Below, in pieces: positions 56,233-64,000 of a DNA stretch of 64,000 bases; within the stretch, counting starts at the first letter, position 1, and the number at the start of each line of letters is the position of its first letter. Made by a program: the position numbers and the translations under genes. Source of the DNA: Cephalopachus bancanus (lineage: Eukaryota; Chordata; Mammalia; Primates; Tarsiidae); assembly GCA_027257055.1 (NCBI GenBank), contig JAPVLO010000181.1:2963517-3027516 (forward strand), read 5' to 3'. The notes under the pieces are model-generated. The model did no database searches and was not told the DNA's origin. It saw nothing but the letters and a program-made list of their open reading frames with translations.

Positions 56233-56348
56233 TCAGTGCTTGCTATTTGATAGACTTTTGCCATAACTATTGTTTTTCCCAAAGGCCCTCATGCTTTCCC
56301 CAGCTTCTGGTTGTAATCTCACATTTGGGATGGTAAAAATAGAAGACA
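56233..56348 (-). CDS. CDK14: CDK14 terminal coding exon (C-terminal 37 residues and stop)
   Basis: Cyclin-dependent kinase 14 (PFTAIRE-1) is a membrane-recruited kinase that works with cyclin Y and phosphorylates the Wnt co-receptor LRP6. This exon holds the tail after the kinase domain. Read from 56348 downward, after the acceptor 'ctgtccacag', two bases TG complete a Met codon. Then come SSIFTIPNVRLQPEAGES, MRAFGKNNSYGKSLSNSKH and a TGA at 56235-56233. This matches my memory of the human CDK14 C terminus except for one Val-to-Ile change (SSIFTVPNV in human). The 116 nt are 2 + 38 codons, in phase with the donor at 61668. No frameshift or premature stop is seen. The assignment rests on recognition, not alignment, but is strong. 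Confidence 0.95.
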
Positions 56349-56739
56349 CTGTGGACAGAATGAAAAGTTTCCATTTATATATTTAGAGATGTATTTGCAA
56401 TATTTTCTTTTTTAAAAAATGACAATTTAAATGCAATTCTGGATGTCCAGCACAGAGAACACTGTGGAGATGTCAAGTGGACACAGGCACACACACATAT
56501 ACACACGATAGGACAGTCTGCCTTCCCCGCAGCTCCGAAGACATTTCACACTTCTCTGATCTAGAATGATTAACTTGGATTTGGAAACAGTATATTTTGC
56601 CCTTTCTTTGTGCCATTCTTTTATTCATTCATTGGAGAAATAGATATTGAGCCCTACACTGTTCTAAAATTTGCAGAATCCTGTAGTAAATAAATACATC
56701 AGAATGCAAGGAAATCCTTGTTCTTGTAGATTCCAGCTG

Positions 56740-57700
56740 GGGAGACAGGCAACAAACAACCAGATATAACATATCAAATAGTGGCAAATCCTATGAAGAA
56801 AAATAAATCAGGGATGAGAAACTGGACGTTTGGGGTGGATGGTCAGTGAAGGCTCCCTCAAAAAGAGACATTTAAACAGAGACCCATAGGAGGTGAAAGG
56901 ACAGCCATGCTTACGGGGGAGAGCAAGTATAAAATGGAGAAGAGGGAACAAGAGCTGACTCTAAGGACACAAGAAGGGGAGCAGGCAAGCCAGTAAGAGG
57001 CCACTGTAAAACACCAGAGAGAGAGAGGATAACAAGTGACTTAGCATGGGTGGCAGCAGTGAAGTGAGGAGAGGTGAGACTCTCTATATTTTTAAGGTCG
57101 CATAAACAGGATCTGTGGAAGAATTAGATACAGAGTGTGACAGAAGAGGAGAAGTTGAGTATAGTTTCCATCAACTGGAAGAATGACACTGCCATTGACT
57201 GACAAGGGTAAGATTACAGAAGGAACGTGTTCGAAGGAAAAATGAAGGAGTTGAGTTTTGGTAATATTACGTTGAAATGTCTACTAGATGGACATGTTGA
57301 GTAGTCAGTTGGATATGCAAGTCTGGAGTCGGGGAAAACAGAACAGGAGATGGAAATTGGAAGCTGTCAGTCTAGAGAAGATATTTAAATAATGAGATGG
57401 GATGAGATCATCTAGGATCCAGAGAGTGTGTACAGATAGAAAGATCTGAAGTTTCTGCCCAAGAACACTCTAATGCGAAAGGTCTGGCTGATGAGGAGAA
57501 ATCAGCAAAGTAGTCTGCAAAAGAAAGTTTAGTATTCTAAACTAAAGGGAAACCACAAGAGAATCCTGTCCTGGAAACTAAGTGAAGGAAGTGTTGCTAG
57601 GAGAAGATGATGGTCAATTGTGCAGGATCTGCCAACAAGCAGGAAAAAGACCATTGGGTGGAGACTTTGAAAACAGCAGTTCTTGAGTTGTTGGGCACAA
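56740..57700 (+). mobile_element. Old interspersed repeat, class unresolved
   Basis: Blocks 'ccagctggggagacaggcaa', 'gagacccataggaggtgaaa', 'gttggatatgcaagtctgga' and 'gatggtcaattgtgcaggat' follow the order of a long, common old mammalian repeat also represented at 2640-3060. It has no coding potential left. I cannot assign the subfamily. Confidence 0.5.
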
Positions 57701-57939
57701 AAGACTAGTTGCAAAGTATTAACAACAGCATGAAAGCCTAGGAACTGGAAGCAGCAAACATATTTGAAACCAATGTGCTTTTTTTATTTTTAAATAGATG
57801 ACATGGAGCTACATTAAGGGTAACGTGCTTTTTTAGGATAACACGAGAACATGTATAGGAATATGTGGGAAAACCTACAAACCCTAGGGCTGAAGAGATC
57901 CTTTGGGATCAACTGTGTCCATATCACTTGCTCTCTAAA

Positions 57940-58070
57940 TGAGAAATCAGAAGCACAGATAGCCTGAGGCTTGTCCAAAGTTCCCTGGCTAGTTAACAGT
58001 GGAGCTGAAACTAGGATCCAGGTGGTCTGATTCCCAGTTCAATGCTCTTCACATTGGACCAATTTGTTGG
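57940..58070 (-). mobile_element. MIR fragment
   Basis: Complement of MIR: 'aaatgagaaatcagaagcac', 'tagttaacagtggagctgaa', 'actaggatccaggtggtctg'. Confidence 0.7.
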
Positions 58071-58820
58071 CCTTCTTTTACTGGGTTTGAGTTTTGCGAA
58101 TTAGCAAATGAGTGCAATAAAATCAAGGACTCTGTGCTGTGAAGTGTATTTTGTTCATTTACTTTGACAAGGGTAGCTCAGCTTCAATTATTTATGTAAC
58201 TTGATAGTATACGCAGGAGAATGCCCTATGGTGTATTTGGGAAAAAATCATGAATTTCTTCTAAATCAGTCCTCCATTTACTTCCCTGAATCAAATCTTT
58301 GAGAAGTGGGGCAAGGCTACTGGGGTTTCAAGACAGAGGGAGAATGACAGGGTGCCACCAGAAGTAGCCAGCTTTAACTGCTTGGTCCCCAGGCAACTGC
58401 ACCATTATTCTTGCTTAATGCATTTAGAGTTCTTGCTTCAGTGAGTGGCACACCAATGCATTATCTATATATTTTGGTGTGATGCAACTTGATGAGGTTT
58501 TAAGGACTAGAACAATAAAGAAAGATGTACACTGCTATGTATTTTTCCAAAGCAAGAGTCTGGCATAAACACACAACTTCATGTTTACACTAATCTAGGG
58601 AACAACTGCAGGGCTCTGTGTTACTCAGGCTGCAACAACACCTGGGGCTCTTATCACAGGTCAGATACAGTAAAGTAGGCCAAGAAGGCTTGAGCCCACT
58701 TTTAACTTATTTTGGTTTCCATCTTCTCCGTTTAACCTGATTCTGTATCCTGCTTGCGTAAGTGTTTCCTTTTGCTTCTATTCTTTAAGAAGTTCTGTAG
58801 GCCATCTTTCCGAATGAAAG
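58071..58820. other. Intronic DNA, no feature recognised
   Basis: No exon-like or repeat sequence that I can name. Confidence 0.4.
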
Positions 58821-59160
58821 TGCTACAGACTGAATTAAGACCCTTTCCAAGTTCATATGTCGAAGCCCTAACTCCCAATATGACGGTCTTCGGAGATGGA
58901 GTCTTAGGGAGATAATTAAGGTTTGAGGAAGTCAGAGGGGAGAGGGGCTCATGATGAGATTCATGGCTTTATAAGAGGAAGAGAGAGACTGTACTCTTGG
59001 CCCTGTGAGAACACAGCAAAGTGGCCCTCTGCAAGCCAGGAACCAAATCAGCTAATATCTTCATCTTGGCCTTCCCATCCCTAACAGGAAAACATGTCTG
59101 CTGTTTAAACCACCCAGTTCATGGGATTTTGTTGTAGCTCAGTTTGAGCAGACTAAGACA
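58821..59160 (+). mobile_element. MLT1-type LTR (ERVL-MaLR)
   Basis: Starts TGCTACAGACTGAATTAAGA and ends 'gagcagactaagaca'. Between are 'aagttcatatgtcgaagccc', 'ctcatgatgagattcatggc', 'gtgagaacacagcaaagtgg', 'tctgcaagccaggaaccaaa' and 'tgtttaaaccacccagttca', in MLT1/MST order. Antisense to CDK14 and without an internal part. Confidence 0.85.
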
Positions 59161-61667
59161 GAGAAGTGTCTGGAATTGAGAGTCTAAACCACAACTTGGA
59201 TGTGAAGATAATCCATTCACTGGTTCCGCGACACTTCCTCCCAGGAGGGCCTCCTTCCGAATCTCCTTGAAAAGAAAGCATGCAGGGGTACCCGGGAAAC
59301 TGCCGCTGCCACGTGCCAGACGATGAACTCTGACAAGACTCTAGACTAACACGAAGTTTAACTTTAAAGGTTTTAAGAATTTCTAAAGATAGTCTACAGA
59401 ATATCAACCTAGACAACAGAGTCACTAAACCCAGTCACTAGACTTACAGGGACTAATTCCCAAAGTCTGGGAATTCTTTGTTTTGTAAACATGTTTACAA
59501 ATATAGCCACGTTGTTCTAAATGGAAATGACTGGAGTATTTAATACTAGGATTGTCCTTTCTTCCAACTGGATTTATGCTTCATAATGATTATCTTCTAG
59601 ACACAGAAATAGCATTTCTGTAACTCAAAACTGTTACCAGAGGCATTTAGTAGAATCTTGCTTTAAAAATATAATGATTTTTCATCTTTATTCTCCCCCC
59701 TTCAAAAGGTTTCACTGCTCCTGATGTTAACGTTATGCAAAGACGTGTTTCTGCCAATGAATATCGCCTTATGGTTATGCTTCTGCAAATAGCCTGCTGT
59801 GAGCTGATAAAGGGATTAATGCAGCCAAAATTCTTAATCTGTGAAATTACAAATTAAATTCTCATATTAAAAATACCACCCTGAGGTATTTTTTGTGGTT
59901 TTAATTCCCCTCTGGTGTTCTGCATACATTGTGCTTGTTAATGATGGGGACAAGGCTGTCTCCGCTGGCAGTCTGCTGCCGAGTGATAATGTGGAAGCAT
60001 TTATTCACTGATAGGAACTGGATTTAACCACGGCTGATAAACTAAGTGGCAAGTGGGTAATAAGTCCATATTAACAGAAAAGTACTACTACAGAATTCAG
60101 AATTCACAGACCATCAAAATCCTGGCTTAAACTCAATCATCGAGTCAGATGGGATTGAGATGTCACCAAGGAGGAGTGGTATCAAGTTACAAGTTACACT
60201 AAAAGGGAAAACAAGCCACACGTTTGAGTGTGATGAGACATAAACGAATGAGCCTATTTACATCACTATTTTTCTTTCAGTATAGGAAGATGTGTCACCA
60301 ATTCATTATTTTTCCCTAGGAATGTCATCTTTAATTTTTTTGAAAGTTAGGGATAGCTGTTGTAATAATCAGTGGGAAACCTTAGAGAGGAGGTAGGGTA
60401 GGCAGTAGAGTAAACTTGAGCTGGGAACATGTGAGTTGTTCATGAGAATCTGCTCGGCATACGGGGAGTAGTAGATTAATACACCTACAGTAACTCTGGG
60501 GTTAAAAAAATAATTAGAAATAACTGTGGGATATCATAAAGACATTTAGGGTAGGAAATACCTAAGAGGAGTTGTTATTTTGAACTTAGTTCCAAAATAG
60601 TTATTATCGTCAAGAAGGATTCACTATTACAGTGGGGGGCGGGGGGAAAGAAGCCTAAAATTCAAGAGACTAAAGAAATAACTTTATGTCTACTCTAAAT
60701 GATGTAGACCCAAGGATTAATAAATATTTCATAAAGATTTGTGCATACATCCTGTACATTAATTTTTAAGGCAATCAGAAAAGTGTATAAAAAGAAATAT
60801 CTCTAATTGTTCTTTGAAAAGAACATATCACTAACGAACAAAAACGTTCCTACTGCAACAGTGTTTTACAAAATTTCACAAGAATTCTGTTTCACACTTT
60901 GGAAGAAAGCTGAGATCCTCCCAGCCGTAAATCCTCCCTCAAATATTTAAAACGTAATTGAAAAAGGCTGTGCAAATATGAACACTTTTGGAAAAACAAA
61001 ACAAAACAAACCCAGGAATGTGTTTTGTTTTAAAAGATCCAGAGAAGAGCTGTCTGTTTGAACACCAAGAGCATTTGCCATTAAAATGAATTACATGTCT
61101 TCAGTCCATACATGTCAATTCAGTGCATTAGCCAATTGCCAACTGTTTCCTCAGCTCACTGCATAGCAGACCTTTTTAAGGTTATTGTTACAACCAAGAT
61201 GGTTTCTGAGAATCAAACAGACACGAATCATCTTCTCCTCTGTGTACTGCAGCCAGTTAAAAAGTACTGTATGCATAAAGCACTAAATATGTAAATCATA
61301 TTTTCCTGTTCCTTTATGACCGCTCAGATCATTTTTTTGGACATACACATAATCAAATACAAAGACGCACAGCTGCAGACTGCAGAGCAGAGATAGCAAA
61401 AAAGGAATCCATTTTCTTCTTGTGTCTGGTAAGCTAGCAATTGAATGGCAAGATTCCACTAAATATATATACACATGGCCCCCCTTATCCTCTGTTTTCT
61501 CTGTCTGCATACACATACACATATGCGTGTATGCCACGCACACACAAACATGCACTATCTTACATTTGTGCACGCATAAACAGGTCACTCTCTCCACGTG
61601 CATGTTACATATAGGTGCTAAATTATGTCTCTGCTTTGATTGGATATTACAGATTTGTCACACTCAC
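59161..61667. other. Intronic DNA without recognisable repeats; candidate conserved block
   Basis: Part of the last CDK14 intron. The stretch 59700-60060 is the best candidate for a conserved non-coding element: no repeat, balanced composition, 'gttatgcaaagacgtgtttc', 'ctgtgagctgataaagggat', 'ttacaaattaaattctcata' and 'aaccacggctgataaactaa' (octamer-like, GATA, homeobox and RUNX-like cores). This is judged by eye only. Confidence 0.4.
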
Positions 61668-61807
61668 TATCTGTCAGTTCCCATAGCCGCGGGGGCAGGT
61701 CACTAAAATACTCATGGCTCAAGGCAGCCTGTGCCGATAGTCTGTTCTTTGGGGAACATTGCAGGAGCTTGGAGGCCAGATCCTCTGCGTGATTCACATA
61801 GCTGAGC
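61668..61807 (-). CDS. CDK14: CDK14 internal exon, end of kinase C-lobe
   Basis: On the minus strand the acceptor 'cttgtgtttttag' leads into a 140-nt exon: one base G (finishing a Lys codon), 46 codons, and one base A (starting the Met of the next exon). The protein reads LSYVNHAEDLASKLLQCS, then PKNRLSAQAALSHEYFSD, then LPPRLWELTD. It is the alpha-H/alpha-I part of the kinase domain, with the conserved Arg of subdomain XI (in NRLSA) and the final His-x-Tyr-Phe helix found in all CDKs. It matches my memory of human CDK14 at every residue; the paralogue CDK15 is similar but should differ at several sites. The donor is ATA|GTGAGTG. The exon is intact, and the preceding exon (ending in AWN-K) lies outside the window. 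Confidence 0.96.
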
Positions 61808-62589
61808 CTAAAAACACAAGCAAAAGAGAGAAATCAGACCAAATAAGAAATCCACTAAATAAGATGTAAAGCGCACCTAAATTTTCTTGGACTTCAATTT
61901 ACTACTGGCTAAGGAAACAAATTGCCTGCTGAAAATAAACAAGCAAAATTCACGGTAGTTCTTATCTGTTACTTCAAACGGATTTCTTCAGTAGATATTC
62001 TAGCATCATCGATTTAATATATTCCTACTACAGGCAAAAGGTTGACACTTTCAGAATAGGTAAAATTAGGTTCAGAGGTAGAAATTTTCAGAAGACAGTT
62101 TATCAAATAGTTGCCAGAATTTGTCCATAGAATCTATGTGCTGCATTTGGATACATTTAGAGGAAACATTTATGAGAATTTGGATACATCTATAGGAAAT
62201 TGATACCAAATAACTAGGATAATTAAAATAACCAACTTCTATTAAATTATGTATTTACTGAAGTGCATGTTCCTTGAAGAATTTTCATTTTCTTGCAGTA
62301 AATATAACATTATTGGAACATAATGTTCTGTCAATATCAACAATCATAATACTAATACACAGGTTAGCAAAGGGGATATGCTGAAATGGTATGGGGCCAA
62401 ATCAATTCCAGATGACCTTCAAAACCACAGTAGATAGAAAATGTGTGACTTAAGATTACAGCAAAAAGGCATAAAAATAAAATAGATAGCAATACCACTC
62501 AGTCTGGCCTAGCCTTGCTTTTCATGGGATTTCTATCTCTGCTTAGAGCAATCAAGGCTAGATGATTAACATAATGACAATAAGAGTAT
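61808..62589 (-). other. CDK14: CDK14 penultimate intron, 3' part
   Basis: Begins with the polypyrimidine tract 'ctctcttttgcttgtgtttttag' (minus strand). No exon is found from here to the window end. Confidence 0.85.
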
Positions 62590-62805
62590 TTCTAATAATG
62601 GTTACCATTTACAGAGAGTTGAACATGTGTCAGGTACTCTCCTGAGTACTTTTCACACTCATATTTATTATGATCCGAGAAGGCAGCTGTTCCCATTTAA
62701 CATTAGTAGAAGCCAAGTAGGAGTCAGAGGTGGTAGTGGACACTCAGTTAGCAGGGTGAGTAGAGACTCAACCCCATCTAGAACTACTGGACTCTAAAGT
62801 GGTTT
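62590..62805 (-). mobile_element. MIR
   Basis: Complement of MIR: 'taataatggttaccatttac', 'acatgtgtcaggtactctcc', 'tattatgatccgagaaggca', 'gagactcaaccccatctaga'. Confidence 0.75.
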
Positions 62806-63066
62806 GCACACGTCAGGATCTCTTTCTCTCACAGATCATTTCTAAAGGCTTTTACCCGAAAATTCCAGAGTTTCTGCAGCATGATGCAGTATGCACAGTA
62901 ACTCTCAGAGGTAGCCAGAAGTGGTTGAGGGAAAGTTGCACCTGCCAGTAAGTTAAAAAAAAAAAATTCTTGAATCTACTAAGCACACAATTAGTCAAAA
63001 ATGTCCTCCCTCCATGACCAACAATCTCTTTCTTCCTCAAGTAGCTCTTTAGCACTGATTAAAAAG

Positions 63067-63410
63067 CCATAAAGAAGGACAAATATATGGAGTTTGCAGC
63101 AACTTGGATGGATCTGGAGTCGATCATACTCAGTGATTTATCACAGAAACAAAGAACTGAGTTCCATATGCTCTCACTCATAAGGTGACCTTGAACAATT
63201 ATAATACTATAAGAAAGAGATTGATAGTAGTGGAAAACTGTCTGGGGAGGGGGGTGGGACTGGCAGTTGAGGCAAACTGCTAGGGGAGGGAGGGGCATAC
63301 CTCATCAACAAGGGTACCTGCATGATCAATGTTTATATACCTAACCCTGAATTGTACATAATACATAAATACATACATTTTTATTAAAAAAAAATACATT
63401 AAAAAAAAAA
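63067..63410 (+). mobile_element. 5'-truncated L1 3' end in a CDK14 intron
   Basis: 'cagcaacttggatggatctg', 'tcagtgatttatcacagaaa', the G-rich tract 'tggggaggggggtgggactg', 'catcaacaagggtacctgca' and 'atacctaaccctgaattgta', ending in A-rich sequence. The short flank TTAAAAAGCC recurs after the tail. It is antisense to CDK14. Confidence 0.9.
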
Positions 63411-63469
63411 GCCTGTCTGGGGTAGGGGAGAGGGTAAGGAGTGACGAAGAGAAAAAAGGTAATAAATTT

Positions 63470-63495
63470 GGGTAGGGGGGAAAGGGGGGGAAGGG
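63470..63495 (+). repeat. G-quadruplex motif
   Basis: Four G-runs: GGG-TA-GGGGGG-AAA-GGGGGGG-AA-GGG, with loops of 2-3 bases. Confidence 0.85.
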
Positions 63496-63600
63496 AGCAA
63501 AGAAAAATATTACCCCAAAGATTGAATCTAAGAGAATTTCTCTCTAAATCTTCATATGTGAAGTTCTCATAAAATGGCTGCTTAAAAAAAAAAAAATAAA

Positions 63601-63886
63601 GCTGGGCTCAGTGGCTCAGCCTGTAATCCCGCGCCTTTGGGAGGTTGAGGTGAGTGGATTGCCTGAGCCTGCGGGTTCGAGACCCGCCTGGGCAGGTGAG
63701 ACCTCATCTCTACAGTAAATCAAAAAATTAGCCGGGCGTGGTAGCGCGCGCCTGTAATTCCAGCTACTCGGAAGGCTGAGGTGGAAGGATCGCCAGAGCC
63801 GAGCAGGTCGAGGCTGCGGTGGCTGGGAGTGGCCACTGCACTCCAGTCTGGGCGACAGAGTGAGACTCCAACTCAAAAAAAAAAAA
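63601..63886 (+). mobile_element. Young lineage-type Alu
   Basis: Left arm 'gcgggttcgagacccgcc' with the variant 'gggcaggtgagacc' (shared with 38561); right arm 'gtggctgggagtggccac', a hairpin kept by a paired change. Poly(A) tail. Confidence 0.94.
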
Positions 63887-63919
63887 GATAGATCAATGGA
63901 CGCATTTTTACAAAAAAAA

Positions 63920-64000
63920 TTTTTTTTGAGTCAGGGTCTTCCTCTGTCGACCAGATGGGAGTGCAGTGGCATAATCATGGCTTACTTAGCCTCTAATTCC
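63920..64000 (-). mobile_element. Alu, AluJ-like, cut by the window end
   Basis: Poly(T), then 'gagtcagggtcttcctctgt' and 'gggagtgcagtggcataatc', the complement of an old Alu right arm. Confidence 0.85.

Larger units (their letters stand above)
56349..61667 (-). other. CDK14: CDK14 last intron (5.3 kb)
   Basis: Runs from the donor ATA|GTGAGTG (GT at 61667-61666) to the acceptor CCACAG (AG at 56350-56349). It contains only old repeats (an unresolved element, a MIR and an MLT1-type LTR) and no young Alu or L1, in contrast to the flanks. Confidence 0.9.

Noticed and set aside
61283..61603. Minus-strand open frame just downstream of the CDK14 exon
   Set aside because: Lies in the last intron, includes a CA-rich simple stretch (VHVCVCVAYTHMCMCM) and has no similarity to CDK14; reading through the donor gives stops.

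Overview
The window is mammalian nuclear DNA, AT-rich and dense in repeats, from a primate. It contains 7SL-derived dimeric Alu elements of both an old AluJ type and a younger distinctive type, plus L1, MIR, L2, MaLR LTRs and a hAT relic. I see neither the strepsirrhine Alu type nor anthropoid AluS/AluY. The young Alus carry their own diagnostic changes, so a tarsier is the best guess; this is inference, not proof.

The only protein-coding sequence I can support is the 3' end of CDK14 (PFTAIRE-1, a cyclin-Y-dependent kinase) on the minus strand. A 140-nt internal exon (61807 to 61668) encodes the end of the kinase C-lobe. A terminal exon (from 56348, stop codon at 56235-56233) encodes the last 37 residues. 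They are separated by a 5.3-kb intron, the splice sites are canonical, and the phases match (the exon ends one base into a Met codon that the next exon completes). The 3' UTR runs leftward from 56232; AATAAA candidates lie near 55.0, 53.2 and 52.7 kb. DNA right of 61808 is the preceding intron.

Everything left of about 52.6 kb (or of 50.9 kb if a more distal poly(A) site is used) is intergenic DNA downstream of CDK14. In human the next gene in that direction is FZD1, roughly 50 kb away, so it would lie just off the left edge. No other exon, tRNA, rRNA, CpG island or CRISPR was found. Open reading frames elsewhere are chance or repeat-derived.

Layout: 0.1-2.2 kb, an L1 with an inverted 5' part between clear target-site duplications; 2.2-12.4 kb, unique DNA and MIRs; 12.4-33.8 kb, many Alus, L1 3' ends, an 18-bp minisatellite and a MaLR LTR; 34-42 kb, mostly unique DNA, two Alus and a very short retrocopy; 42-46 kb, a nested Alu/L1 pair sharing one target site and a 1.6-kb hAT relic split by an old L1; 46-50 kb, a long stretch almost free of repeats; 50-56 kb, Alus and the CDK14 3' UTR; 56-62 kb, the two exons and an intron without young repeats; 62-64 kb, MIR, L1 and Alus.

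The most interesting signals are (1) the young Alu family, whose left arm has gained a tRNA T-arm-like B-box hairpin and whose right arm has gained a second GC hairpin, with intermediate copies present in the same window; (2) the Alu-L1 pair with three copies of one target site; (3) an 82-bp retrocopy with its own AATAAA and 12-bp duplications; and (4) repeat-free blocks near CDK14 that may be regulatory. I found no clear evidence of a wholly new biological system.
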